Below the pieces are notes generated by a model. The model made no database searches. It saw nothing but the letters and a program-made list of their open reading frames with translations, and was not told where the DNA came from. Position numbers and translations under genes: made by a program. 64,000 nt of DNA from Rhodocollybia butyracea (Eukaryota; Basidiomycota; Agaricomycetes; Agaricales; Omphalotaceae): positions 62,001 through 126,000 of the forward strand of contig JADNRY010000100.1 in assembly GCA_015501585.1 (NCBI GenBank), written 5' to 3'. Numbering within the stretch: position 1 is the first letter of the stretch; every line of letters starts with the position of its first letter. This document shows positions 45,760-58,132 of this stretch, in pieces.

Positions 45760-47326
45760 CTATACCTGCACTCCATTGGTTCCAGCAACGACTACTCTCA
45801 AGCCCTCTGCATCCAAAATCCGAAGTGGTCTGTAAACGTATGCATCAACTTCTCGCGAAAGAAACTTGAGAACGACAGATCTAATACAGCTTCTCCCCAT
45901 TGCCATGATCCCCGCACATAAATCCGAACCAGGTTTATGCCAACGCGATTGAACCATGTGAATGAAAGTTGCGTCTTCGAATGTATCAGTAGAGTTGTAT
46001 TTCAAATGAAGACTGTCTAATTCTGGAACTATGGACGACGTGGATTGGTCGTGAATTAAGTTTGCGATGAAATATGGAGTGATAGGATTCTCTGGAGGTG
46101 GATACGGGTCAACCAGGTCAACTTCGAGATGAAGTAGGGCCGGCAAGACTTCAAGGACTGCAATAAGGTCCACATCAGACATACATATGTCGCGAAGCGT
46201 AAATGCAGTGATCATACAAGATGATCTAGACACAAATGAAAGAAAAGCATCTGATGGCCAGGAAATCTGGTCGCCCTCCACTACCAGGTTATTCAGCGAG
46301 GGAAAGTTCAGGGAAGAGAACATTATTCTGCACGATGCGCGGTCCGCAGTAAGTGACACGATGTTGGGCCATGTTCCCAGAACGCCCTGTTCTAGCTCAT
46401 CTTTGCTGGCCTGGAGATGGCGTGACTGGAGAGATTTAAGCCGGGAGCAGCTGCGAAGAGCTTCCACCACATTGTTCAACGACTGGCCATAAAAATCGAG
46501 ATGTTCTAGTGTGCCATAGAACACCCTGGGTATTGGCCTGACGGCCCAAGTGGACAGCGCACGGAGTCTCAAGCCATCCTCGAAATGACCCAACTCTTTT
46601 CGAATCAGTAATATCCAACTCTGCAAAGCAACGGAAAAGCGCACTTCGGAGGGCATGCCGTACCCCGTTAATGAGTAGTGCCCCGATACTTCAGCGTTTT
46701 CCAACGCCAGGCATGCTGTGCAAGGTGAATTAGGGAAGAAATTTCCGTAGCATTAGCTGAGCCGCATATAGCAAGCTTCAGCCTTAGCGGCAAACCATCC
46801 GATCTCTTCAGATATCGGATAACTGTATCGGCAAAACCGACCGAGGTTTCCGATTCTAGAGTGTGCGTCTCCACTACGAGGTTTGCCCATAAACTAGGTG
46901 AGGACAGCGCAAGTTCACGCCAACGGGAACATACGGAGCTGATGGCCATCGAAGGAAGGTAAGTGATGACGGGAGATGTGATTTCGGTGGGAGGCTTTTG
47001 ACGGAACGGCCACGGATAACATTGGAGAAGATTTTCTTCACATACGTGCTGGAAAGAGGCACAACAAAACTTCATTTGGCAGCTTCCGCATCGGGGAGAT
47101 CAAGGAGAGCAGCTTGGCTCTTTGCGCTTCAAGGCGAGCCATTTCAGAAACATGATCTTCGAAATCTTTGTCCGCCAGAGCTAATAAATTCCTGACCTCC
47201 TCTGCACGCTTCCGGGGTAACCGCGGATGGTCCAAATTCGAAGCGAAGATCATGGTCCAATGCAGATAGTTCTTCGGAGCTGAGGTTTACCCTCAAAGGC
47301 TTACATCTTGTGCAAGATGAAGTCAT
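45760..47326 (-). pseudogene. F-box-like protein, paralog 3 (frameshifted)
   Basis: Minus strand. Start MTSSCTRCKPLRVNLSSEEL at 47326. The next frame (47038-47253) carries NLLALADKDFEDHVSEMARL and LLSLISPMRKLPNEVLL (coiled coil plus the start of the F-box-like domain). The next (46668-47075) carries SSVCSRWRELALSSPSLWAN and LAQHAWRWKTLKYRG. A long C-terminal frame (45760-46704, 314 aa) holds LRR-like repeats (EALRSCSRLKSLQS, FPSLNNLVVEG, ALLHLEVDLVD) and the family end AEGLRVVVAGTNGVQV. Three frame changes near 47225, 47045 and 46690 break the gene. The C-terminal 314 codons are open, so decay is probably recent. Confidence 0.72.
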
Positions 47327-48110
47327 CTGGAAGAAGTTAATATTGGGAAAGAAGTTTATTCGGACGCCAGAACAACTAGACTGCTTCGGAATCAGTATTT
47401 ACTTGACTCGGGCTAGGAATAGACTCGCCTAGCTTCGTGGTTGGTACACACGGATACGCTGTTCTGAACTTCTAAAAGAGAGATGCGGAGTTTTTTCGTG
47501 GTAAAAAGCAGACGACCTGGAAAAACAACAGTAAATTATTGGTTTGCTCGAGTAAAAGAGGGGGACGCACCACAGCACTGAGTGCCAGTATTCCTCTCAG
47601 AAGGTCACTGGGAGGAGACAAATCAATAAAAATTTTAAAGAACCTGAAGCAACGCAGGCTGAAAGACTCGCCTGAGGCTGCAAAAACCAGTAAGTCTGTA
47701 AGAACGAGACGAAAATAAAAAGTTGAGAGAAGAAATGGAACCAATTTAAAATTGAAATCGTGGCTGTCAGCCTAAAATCATGAAACGATCATGTGAGCTG
47801 TCAGAGTTTCAATGGACTTGGTTATACAATTGTGATAAGTGGAGCAAGGAACAAGGAACAAGGGAAGAGATACGCCTTAAGCCCTCTCAAGCCCTAATCA
47901 CTTCACCACGGTCCACCCCTCATCGATTATCAATCGCCCTCAACGCCCAATGAATGCATGATCAGAACATGGATTCAACATGCAATACGATACATACTCT
48001 CCAAACCATTACAGAGAACGCTAACTAATACAGTAAGACAGAATGCTAACTAATACAGGAGGCAGCAAGAGAACATATTATGGTTCGAAAGGGCGTTACT
48101 GTAGTACTAC
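47327..48110. other. Intergenic, upstream of F-box paralog 3
   Basis: Would contain the promoter of paralog 3. A minus-strand 90-codon frame (47472-47744) is hydrophobic but without recognisable content. Nothing else is seen. Confidence 0.35.
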
Positions 48111-48464
48111 GGTACGGTGCCCGACCAGGCTCAGGCCGGATTTCGTTAGCTTCCATTGATTCAACTGTTGTAAGTGTCATATAAGTTTCGTAAAGCTCTG
48201 GGCACTTCAAAGTATATGTCTATTTTTGGGCCATCACTTACCTTCGATGGACCGTGGCCCACCTCAACATCTACGGTGCCCGACCAGGCACTCCAAAAGT
48301 GGCCAAATTTCAATCGAGCAGAAATGTCAACTGAAAAGTCACGTGTTTCTATACAAGGCATATCGACAGTCACCTGATATTTCCCACGAGCTTATATGGC
48401 TTATCGAGAATCACGTGCTTCTATCAGTGTCCTTTTCTGCTCGGTAGAAATTTGTCCACTTTCG

Positions 48465-50136
48465 GAGTGAGGCTCAGGCCGGTTTTTTTTTCAGTAACCA
48501 TTTATTCATTGTCATAAGTGTTCACTTAGGTTGCGTAATGCTCTCGGCACTCGTTTTCGGCCATCATTGCCATTGACCTGGCATACTATATACCACATTC
48601 GAGACTGTAGGGTAGCTTGTACACAGTAAAAAGTAGCAAAGACTCCTCCGATAGGCCTAGAAGATAGCTGGGGTGCTAAATCATTGATGGTCAAATTGAA
48701 AAGTTTTGACCGGAGTCTGTAGGTATTTAGTATCGATCCAAATTTGGATGATCACTGTCGACGTTGACGTGACTCGTGAGGCTCATTACTACAGTGGACC
48801 AATCAGCCCAGATTTGTTACTGAGTAGATAGCTTAAACTTAGAGTCTGAGTATAATTTACAACTAGCTTATCACGTAGTGAGTTCTTGAGTGAGTTGGTA
48901 CTACTGAGCCATGTATTTGACCAACAGCATGAACTAAGTAGACTCAATGTTATGGAAAATCCAGACACATGAAGTCCCTATGTTCAACATGCTGGAAACA
49001 TTTTTTAGGCATGCAAACTCAGTGAGAATAAAAGTAAGCAAAAGAGGGAAGATGTGTATTTCCTCAGGAGTCAGTTCCTCATTCACATTCAAGCACAATG
49101 CCTAACTCTGAAGTTGCTCGGAAGATGAGATTGCGTCTCAGCTACTCAACTCTGACCCAGATTATATTACAGACTTAGAAGAGGAAAGACTAATGACAAT
49201 CATAATCGGAAAAGGGTTAAAATTCTTCTCTAAGTCTTGCTCTAAGTATGATAAGTACTACAAAGCCTATCAGCACTTATCCGGCTGTAAGTAGTGCCAG
49301 CTATCAGCCTGAGCGCTAATAGTACGAATATGACATGCCAGTGTTCGCCTTAAGGCCTTAATTAAGGGCTCTGACCGGGCTGAAGGCCTTAAGCATTAAT
49401 TGGACCTTAGATTAATTTGAAATTAAGGTCAATTTAAGTCTTAAAAACAAAATCCCCAACCAGGGCCCAATCCACTTCTCACAAGGATTTTCAGTCATCT
49501 TACACTGTATTATGACTTTGAGAAGCACTTTTATGACCTAGGAATACATTCTCTGGATGTTCACATGCTCCCCTTATGCTATCAAGGCTACCTGATGGAT
49601 ATCATGACACCAAAATTACCTTGAAATTATTAAACATACTCATATCAATAGCAATAGAGAGAGATGGTCTGAATTGGTCCTGAAAAAGCCATGCAAGATA
49701 TGCAGGATTAGTAGCAATTAGTGCACAAACTTGTCCTGGCAGTCATGTGATGATACTTAATTTGACCTTAATTTAGTGCTCTTAAGGCCTCTCTCAAAGT
49801 TAGGCCCTAAGCCCTTAACAAATTAAGAGCTTAAATTAATTTAGACTTAGGCCTTAAGGCGAACACTGTTCAGACATGCCAGCACGGCAGCCGGGCAAGC
49901 GGCTGTGCCTATAGACCTATCTCTTTGCTACCTTTCACTGTGCGCACGCTACTATACGCCAAAGGCTTTCTCATTGTTATAAAAGACAAGGAAAATGGTA
50001 TATTTAGTATGCCAGGTAATGGCAGTGATGGCCGAAAACGAGTGCCGAGAGCATTACGCAACCTAAGTGAACACTTATGACATATGAATAAATGGTTGCT
50101 AAAAAAAACCGGCCTGAGCCTGGTTGGGCACCGTAA
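48465..50136. mobile_element. Long-TIR element 1 of the nest
   Basis: Left arm about 48465-48600 ('ggctcaggccggtttttttt', 'cgtaatgctctcggcactcg', 'ttttcggccatca'); inverted right arm about 50005-50136 ending 'gttgggcaccg'. Arms of about 130 bp. Its outermost left bases appear truncated. It is itself interrupted by the element at 49339-49868. No coding frame of note. Confidence 0.65.
49339..49868. mobile_element. 530-bp AT-rich TIR element nested in element 1 (hAT-like ends)
   Basis: Inverted ends 'cagtgttcgccttaaggcc' at 49339 and the complement ending at 49868, with subterminal repeats of ttaa/cttaaggc motifs over about 90 bp on both sides. CAGTG termini suggest hAT. The flanks both hold 'gacatgc', but the right one is offset by four bases, so the target duplication is unproven. 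Confidence 0.65.
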
Positions 50137-50137
50137 C

Positions 50138-52190
50138 GGTGCCCGACCAGGCTCAGGCCGGATTTTCGTTAGCTGCCATTGATTCAACTGTTATAAGTGT
50201 CATATAAGTTTCGTAAAGCTCTGGGCACTTAGTATATGTACGGTGCCCAACCAGGCTCAGGCTGGATTTCATTAGCTTCCATTGATTCAACTGTTGTAAG
50301 TGTCATATAAGTTTCGTAAAGCTCTTGGCACTTAGTATATGTCTATTTTGGGCCATCACTTACCTTCGATGGACCGTGGCCAGTGTACTATACCACTCCC
50401 TTTGTATCCTATAATAGCAATAAAGCCTTCTATTTGAGACTGGGGTAGAGTAGTGAGTGCACTGTGAAAGACGGCGAAGATTTCAATACACTTAGAGGCA
50501 CAGCCACTTACTTGGCCGCAGTGCTGGTGGCAAGTCACGGCCCTGCGCGCGAAATTATCTACGGTCAAAGACTTTTCGGTTTAACCGTAGATAATTTAGC
50601 ACGCAGGGCCGGCGGCACAAGCTGAAAAGTCTTTTGACCGTAGATAATTGATGTCAGGTGATCCAATATAGTGCACAGCTTCTTACCTATGGCCAAAGCT
50701 AGAAATCTCTGTTGGTGATTCAATACAGTTAGTGTAGGGAATGAGCAAAGTTTTGAAATGAAATCCAACCTGGATTTGGTTGGCAACCGTAGCTGCATGT
50801 GTGTAGGTTGTGCATTGCCTCATGCTGTTCTCTAATTATAAATTTAACTATTCTTAACCTTCACGAGGCTTTGCGCAGTAGTTTCGGTAGTTTCAGGTCA
50901 ACATTTGCTTTATCCTTTGCCTTGCCTTGCCTCATTCTGTTTTCTAATTTTAGTAGTTTTGGGTCAACGTTTGCTCTATCCTTTGCCTTGCCTTGCCTCA
51001 TTCTGTTTCTAATTTTAACTCTAGCTATTCTTAAAAATCGTGAGGCCTAATGCACCCACCATGATGTAGTACACATTTAATGTCACTTACCTACTACCTT
51101 TGCCTTTGGGCTATGGCTGTGTGGTGAGGTGATAACCGACTTAATTATTGGCTGCAGAAATGACTCGAGGTGAGAAGGGTTGAGCTGACTGAGACAAACC
51201 CCAAGCGAACTCACAGCAGACTCGAGACTGAGCACCAAACGAGTGAGATACCGGCCACGATCTCATCGCTGATGCGTTGCTTGCAGAAATGACTATAAAA
51301 CCTCTATCCAAATTGCGCATTGGCTGTACTTTTCACTCTTTACTTATTCTTATTTATGCCTTTCTGCCCTACTTGCTCCCAGGAATACACAGGTCTTGCT
51401 GTAAGCACAAACTGTGCAAAGTGCTGTGCGATATTGGCAAATCCAAAGATTACTGACGTTGAGAGAAAGAAAATTTTGGTATGTTGGCTGTGCCTCTAAA
51501 TGTATTGAAATCTTTGCTGTCTTCCACAGTGCACTCACTACTCTACCCCAGTCTCAAATAGAAGGCTTTATTGCTATTAAAGGATACAAAGGGAGTGGTA
51601 TAGTACACTGGCCACGGTCCATCGAAGGTAAGTGATGGCCCAAAATAGACATATACTAAGTGCCCAGAGCTTTACAAAACTTATATGACACTTACAACAG
51701 TTGAATCAATGGAAGCTAACGAAATCCGGCCTGAGCCTGGTGAAGAGGAGGCACCCTCCACAAGCAAAAAGACTAACGACAATCATAATTGGAATTTCTA
51801 GCTTTGGCCATAGGTAAGAAGCTGTGAAAAATTGCTCACACCGAGGGTCGGCTTGGGCATAAAGTCTTTGACCATAGATAATTTAGCGCGCAGGGCCGTG
51901 ACTTGCCACCGGCACTGCGGCCAAGTTGGCTGTGCCTCTAAATGTATTGAAATCTTCGCCATCTTTCACAGTGCACTCGCTACTCTACCCCAGTCTCAAA
52001 TAGAAGGCTTTATCATGATTGCTATTAAAGGATACAAAGGGAGTGGTATAGTACACTGGCCACGGTCCATCGAAGGTAAGTGATGGCCCAAAATAGACAT
52101 ATACTAAGTGCACAGAGCTTTACGAAACTTATATGACAGTTGAATCAATGGAAGCTAACGAAATCCGGCCTGAGCCTGGTTGGGCACCGT
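50138..52190. mobile_element. Long-TIR element 2 of the nest, about 330-bp arms
   Basis: Left arm about 50245-50575 and inverted right arm about 51858-52190. Both contain the coding-like strip CIEIFAVFHSALTTLPQSQI (minus strand on the left, plus on the right) and 'cactgcggccaag'. An extra partial arm lies at 50141-50246 and a further inverted copy at 51484-51740, so the element has been internally rearranged. A local hairpin lies at 50537-50613. The strip could be the remnant of an exon, since it ends at a gtaagt donor in all three copies. Confidence 0.65.
50877..51020 (+). repeat. Two-copy tandem repeat of about 70 bp
   Basis: The unit runs from 'agtagttt' through 'tatcctttgccttgccttgc' and 'ctcattctg' and is present twice in tandem with few changes. 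Non-coding. Confidence 0.7.
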
Positions 52191-52203
52191 AAGTACTCAT
52201 GAA

Positions 52204-53831
52204 CTACACCTGTGTTCCATTCGTTCCAGCAACTGGCACTACTCTCAATCCCTCCGCATCTAAAATTCGCAGTGGTTTAAAGATTTCCGCATCAACCTCT
52301 CCCGTATCACACCTGAGGATGACCAAGCGGATAGAACTCCTCCCCATTCCTAACATCTCCACAGATAAATCGGAACCTGGTTTGAACCAACGCGATTCAA
52401 CCATTCTGACAAAAGCGGCGCCGTCAAATGCATCAATAGATACAGATGTCAAATGAAGACTGTGTAAGTTTGGAACAAGCGAGATGGAAGAAGATTTGTG
52501 GTGAGTTAGATTTGAGAGAAGATGTGAAGTGATTGGACTCCGGTGCTCTGTGGAATGTTTAGGCTGCAGTTTGTCGTCGACTTGGAGATGAAGTAGGGCT
52601 GGCATGGCTTGGAGGGTTGCAATGAGGTCCAAATCAGACACAGATAGGCTCTGGAGCGTCAACGTAGTGATCACACAAGACGATCTGGAGACGAATGAAG
52701 TAAAAACACTAACTGACCAGACTGGCTCATCTTGGCGATCATAGGTGCCTTTTACCACAAGATTCCTTAAGGAAGGGAGGTTGAAGAGGAAAACATCATA
52801 ACTGATGATTTACCAGGCACATTAAGCAATGCAATGTTACCGTGACACCATGTCCCCTCTGGACCAGGGACGATATACCCTAATTCGAGAGATTCCAGGG
52901 AGGGGCAGCTGCGAAGAGTGCCAGCCAAATCTGATAGTGTCTGGGGCCCACATCCGAGATGATCTAGTTGAGCTAATCGACTGTAGACAATCTCGGATTG
53001 TTGATTGGGCCAGAAAGTAGAAAGTACACGGAGTTTTGGGCAATCGTTGAATCAATCCAAGTCAGGCACTGTAACATCATCAATAAAACTCAACAAGGGA
53101 AAGCGCAGTTCAGAGAGGATGTCGTAATCTGTTAATGAGTATCCCTTGAACGTGAACGTTTTCCAACGCCAAGCATGCTCTGCAAGGCAGATCAAGGAAG
53201 GAATTTCCTTATACTCAGTTGGACCAACTATACCAAGTACAAGCCTTAGTGGCCAGTCACCTGATATTTCCAGATATTGAGTAACTGTACCAATGAAGCC
53301 AGCAAAGGTCTCAAACAACTCGTCTTCATCTAAGGACGTAGTGTACGTCTCCACTCTTATATTTGCCCACAAACTAGGTGATGACAGCGCAAGATTACGC
53401 CAACAAGAGCATACGGAGCTGATTGCCATTGCAGGGAGATCACGGATGACGGGAGATGTCATTTCAATGGCAGGACCACGGTTTTCGAATTCCCCTTCTA
53501 GCCCCCATGGATAGCATTTGAGATTATTTGTTTTGCATACGTCCTGGAACATGAGCAATAAAGTTTTGGCTGGCAGCTTGCGCATTGGTGAGAGCAATGA
53601 GAGCAACTGGGCTCTCTGTGTGTCAAGGCAAGCTATTTCGGAATTATGACATTCAATGTCTTTGTCCACCAGAGCCAACATGGTCCTGAGCTCGTTCGTT
53701 TGTTTTGGGGTAACCACAGATGGTTCAAATTCGAAGCAAAGATTGTGTTCCAATGCAGAAAGTTCCTCAGAGCTGAGGCTGACGGGTATTCCTAAAGAGC
53801 TAGCATGTCCTGGGCAAGGTGGCCTCGTCAT
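52204..53831 (-). pseudogene. F-box-like protein, paralog 4 (one stop, one frameshift)
   Basis: Minus strand. Start MTRPPCPGHASSLGIPVSLS at 53831; the frame is open to 53052 (259 aa). It contains SSEELSALEHNLCFEFEPS, a coiled coil (LALVDKDIECHNSEIACL), the F-box-like domain (LLSLLSPMRKLPAKTLLLMF, AMAISSVCSCWRNLALSSPS) and LRR-like repeats (LAEHAWRWKTFTFKG). A TGA after VPDLD stands where the paralogs have Cys (DCF). The same frame then continues (LRVLSTF, GTLRSCPSLESLELGY) until a one-base shift near FNLPSLRN. The last 180 codons (52204-52758) are intact and end VAGTNGTQV. This is the least damaged family member and the best guide to the ancestral protein of about 530 aa. Confidence 0.75.
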
Positions 53832-54479
53832 TTGGGAAGAAAGGGTTTCTGAATACTAAAGCGCCCAAACGTTAGCTGCGTTCTCACTCGCACGAGGCAA
53901 AAAACACTGCATCCGCGGCACATATGGCGCAATGAGTGCCACTGAATTCAAAAGTTGTATTCATACAAACACACCTCTACCCGGTTCAAGCCTGGTTCAA
54001 GGACATCGATTCCGAAAGGGACTCGGGGTACTGTGACAAGTTGCAATACCAATTTATTATACCTTCGCCCAGTCGTTCCAGGCTTCAGCTTCGGCAGCCA
54101 CCACTTGTATATTGACAATGTTCAAATCGAATTTGAACGCTGTGAATGCGGTTTTATCGGCCGATCCCTCCGAGTTTGATTCCTCATTCCTGATCCACTA
54201 AACCTAGGCCTAGACCTAACTACAGCTCAGCGCTCAGTGCTCATCAACACCAACGACAAACTAACACCCATGCAGCATGAGGTACCACCCCTGACGAAAA
54301 AAGAGCTTAAATTTGCTCCTTCAACAACACATCCAGATCTAAGCATCTAATAGTCCTGGTAACACCCCCGTATCACGGCGCAATACCACCCCCGACACAA
54401 CGAAACAAAAAGAAAAGTTATTCTGCCTTGGATACCGGATACAATCAAAATCGTTCCAGCGTCGACATGATGGATGTAA
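53832..54479. other. Intergenic between F-box paralog 4 and the duplicated segment
   Basis: No gene is supported. A 74-codon plus frame (53955-54179) has no recognisable content. The promoter of paralog 4 should lie in the first few hundred bases. Confidence 0.35.
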
Positions 54480-57400
54480 GCATGTCCAATTGTCATCGTG
54501 CTATGGAGAGCTAGGAAGCGCCGAGGAACAAAGAACGGTCAGGAACTGGACAGCCTGACCATAAGGCCATAGCTTTGAAGCCGTGCGGGTTGGCCTGGCA
54601 ATTCCAGCAACAGACACATCCGCTCGAGACCTCATCAATCATCCCCTATCGCCATGTTCCATAATCAACTATTGTCATCTCATTCCCTGAGAAGCACACA
54701 AACTTCCCCAACTCTTCTGGCAATATTGCTACCACCGACATGTCATCACTGTACTCATCAATATGACCAAACACGTCTTCTCAGTATTACAGTAGAACAC
54801 CTGGCTGACGGACACAATGTGCGTGAGCTCAAGAGGTATGGACATTTGGTTGTGGCGTCGTGGAGGCAAGGAGCGTGGGCGGAGCCGAATTTACTGCCGT
54901 AAAGGGTTATGGTGGCAGTTACTATTAGTTTTTGCACCTCATACGCCCAGTAAACCTAGGTAGTAGCCTTTGACATGAGGGGGATGATGGCATGGCTGTT
55001 GCTATGCGGATCCCTTATTGTACAGTAGCGCAATAAAAGTGCTATATTTCGAACAAACTTTGAATTCAAGGACCTCTTGGGTACGGGTCCTGGCACTACC
55101 ACACGTCATTGTGCTGTCACCTCCCGCCACTGGGACATCTCGGTCATTGTCGTAATTGTTGAGCTGGGGCACTGTTACATCTATCTACATCCTAGGCCGC
55201 CAGGTATCTAGCACACAAACTAATCCTTTCTGAGCCATTTGAGACGCTGTTTGGCGCCTCCAAGTCATAAGAACACATTGAGAAAGAGTGTCATCAAACT
55301 ACAAGTATGCAGTGGACAAGTTTGAGGTATCTGGAGCGCTTTGGCACAAGCAAGCTACCATAAATTTATCAGAGTCTTAAATACCCAGTGCCTTAAGGTA
55401 CTGACATGTACCTCTTACTGGAGTCTTCCTCGTTCTACCCTACCTTCTCATCTTCCATGTGTAGCAGTTTATAAGTCATGTATTGCTTGTATATTGTAAG
55501 TATGTAGTATATAGCAGTCAGGGAGGGTTTCTACATAATTCAGAGGGCTAGATATTGCTTTGTGGTTGTGGAACGATGAGGAAAGGCTGAAGATTGAAGC
55601 GTGTGAACATACCGGAAACGTTTGCCGGTGCTTCCACTCGTTGTTTCAAACGGTGAACAGAGGAAGAAAATAATTTCTGATTGAGTGCGGACCTCACGGA
55701 AGCTTATGGTGAGGTGCACTCGTCCTACTTTAGGACAAAACTACATTCAAATATAGTAGAAGTAGCTTGATATCTCTTTCCTCATGAAATAGATGCATTT
55801 AAACCCATACTCGCTATCGAAAACAGTGAGCTCGCAGAAGAAAGACTTGTACTAGGGCCTTCACACTTGAGCAATGGAACCATATACAGTTGCTTTTTAT
55901 GACCTAATAGATCTGGCCATATTGAAGTGGTCTAACGATCTGGATACTACTTTACTTACATTTGTTTAAGTCGTTGTACTTACCTTGATCTTTAAAGACC
56001 TGTTACCTGCTTGAGACTGTTAACCATTTTCAACAATTCTGATTTTGTTATATGATGCTGATATAGTGTGTGCAACTCCACTACCAGTATATCAGACCTG
56101 GAGGCGAAGTCGTTCCCTCTTGAGTACACTGTTTTGTATAATGAGCATGAGTTATAATGCATCTATTTCACAAGGAAGAAAATATCAAGCTACTTCCAGT
56201 GTATTTGAATGTAGTTCTGTCCTAAAGTAGGACAAGTGCACCTCACCATGAGCTTCCGTGAGGTCCGCACTCAATCAGAAATTATTTTCTTCCTCTGTTC
56301 ACCGTTTGGAACAACGAGTGGAAGCACCGGCAAATGTTTCCGGTATGTTCACACGCTTCAATCTTCAGCCTTTCCTTGTCGTTCCTCAACCACAAAGCAA
56401 TACCTAGCCCTATAAACTATGTAGAAGCCTATATACTACATACCTACAATCTAAAAGCAATGCATGACTTATAAATTGCTACACATGGAAGATGAGATGG
56501 TGAAGTAGAACGAGGAAGACTCCAGTAAGAGGTACATGCCAGTATCTTAAGGCATTGGGTATTTAAGACTCTGATAACCTTGAGGTAACTTGCTTGTGCA
56601 AAGCGCTCTTCAGATAGCTCAAACTCATCCTTGTACTTCGATGACACTCTTTCTCAACATGTTCTTATGCCTTGGAGGCACTCTGAGTCAAATGGCTCAG
56701 AAAGGATTAGCTATAGTTTGTATGCTAGATACCTAGGATAGACACAACAGTGCCCCAGCTCAACGATCATGACAATGACTGAGACGTCCCAGCGGCGGGA
56801 GGCGGGAGGCGGCAGCGCAATGACGTGAGTGGTGTATTGATTCTAGTGCCGGAAACGTACCCGAGAGGTCCTTGAATTCAAAGTTTGTTTGAAATATAGC
56901 ACTTTTATTGCGCTACTGTACAATAAGGGATTCGCATAGCAACAGCCTATGCCATCATCCCCCCCATGTCAAAGGCTACTACCTAGGCTTACTGGGAGTA
57001 TGAGGTGAGTTTTTGGGTTTGGAGATGGCGTTCGGTTTGATTTGAGTTTGGTTCTCAGTAATGGGAGAGGATGGGCGCGGAGATGGGTTCAAGGATGTGG
57101 GATTAGATGTGGATGTAGGTGCATCCGTATCCGAGGACGTTGCAAAGAAACTGTTCGTATTGGGCTCCGATGAACTAGCGGGACGGTAGATCTCGCATGA
57201 TGCATGAGTCTTGGTGGTCCATAGCGTAGATATTGAAAGGGCCGATGTAGGAGCATGTTGTTTGTTGGCTTCGCTGGATGGGAATAGTTGGATGGCGTTT
57301 GCTGGGTGTTGAGCAAGTGGTTCACTGTAGAATGGGTTAGAATTTTTGGATTAATGAAGTAGTATTTGGGATTAAGGAAGTGGAAGGAAAACCTACATTT

Positions 57401-58100
57401 GGATTGCGATCGGTCTCTTGGTAAATAAGAGGATATATGATTGTCGTTAGACTGTGTCCAGTGGACAGTTGGTATAGTTGATAGACATATTGTAGACAAC
57501 CTCGCGAGTGAATCTGAGCTACTTTCCGCGACCGTTTTGATGAAGTTCTGTCCTTGCACATTTATCTGTCCTTTCCGCGTGCTTTGCGTATAGCAATGAC
57601 CAGTCCACTTGACTGGTAAGAAACTGTATCAAGAGCGCTGATGTATGATGCTAGGCTTCTTGATAACATGCTTCAAGCGTATACTAGGTTGATATCGTTT
57701 CGTCTGGCTGTTTTTCACAGCGCCCGTAGAAGAGCAAAACACAGTTAAAACAATACACACACCACAATATAATAGGAGAAAAAACGAACTGGTAGGATTA
57801 TTGTAGGCATTGAGATGGCCGGTGATAATATTGATGAATAACAGGAATTGCTGGCAAGCCTTTAATTAACATGGGTCCAAGCGTTACATAGCTGGACGCG
57901 AACGTTTGTTTTGTTTATGGCAGACCGTGTGTCAGTTTTGTTGTGTTTTTTAGCGGCTGGGTCCGAGAATACAACACAATTGCTGTAGGAGAGGTAAAAG
58001 AGTAAAAAGGAACGAGTAAGTAGTATTGTTTGGCGCTTGTTTTGTCTAATCTTATCTACCTATCATTGATGGCCGCTTGGGAGACAGTTTCGTCGACAAG
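54480..58100 (-). repeat. Segmental duplication, copy 2 (split by foldback element)
   Basis: Bases 54480-54934 and 57016-58100 together align with 39400-41050. The minus-strand coding remnant around 57180-57310 keeps MRDLPSR followed by a stop, and IGPFNIYAMDHQDSCI upstream. The gene-like frame is broken by that stop and by the insertion at 54935-57007. Confidence 0.65.
54935..57007. mobile_element. 2,073-bp foldback transposon with about 950-bp inverted arms and 8-bp target duplication
   Basis: Perfect 8-bp direct repeats AGTTTTTG flank the element (54927-54934 and 57008-57015). Termini are CACCTCATAC and GTATGAGGTG. The two arms (about 54935-55890 and 56080-57007) are inverted copies over nearly their whole length. 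For example, 'aggtagtagcctttgacatg' on the left is matched by its complement on the right, and 'tcctactttaggaca' near 55723 by its complement near 56230. The unpaired core is under 200 bp. The arms differ by many substitutions and small indels. There is no coding frame, so it is non-autonomous; an 8-bp duplication suggests hAT-type mobilisation. The empty site is preserved in the paralogous segment near 40000. Confidence 0.92.
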
Positions 58101-58132
58101 CACTACTTATTTTCGTAGAAAATCTTCCCTCT

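Larger units (their letters stand above)
48111..52192. mobile_element. Nest of related long-TIR DNA transposon copies
   Basis: The terminal sequence 'cggtgcccgaccaggctcag' plus gccgg, or its complement, occurs at 48113, 48287 (short), 50115-50135 (inverted), 50138-50162, 50247 (variant), 51737 (inverted, partial) and 52170-52190 (inverted). The outer termini are preceded or followed by TA. The subterminal 'cgttagcttccattgattca...ggaccgtggcc' block (about 140 bp) appears in both orientations. At least two elements can be separated (48465-50136 and 50138-52190). No transposase frame was found. The right end lies 12 bases from the stop codon of F-box paralog 4. Confidence 0.75.

Noticed and set aside
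47472..47744. Hydrophobic 90-codon minus-strand frame as a membrane protein
   Set aside because: Lies in the presumed promoter of an F-box-like gene, biased composition, no homolog in the window.
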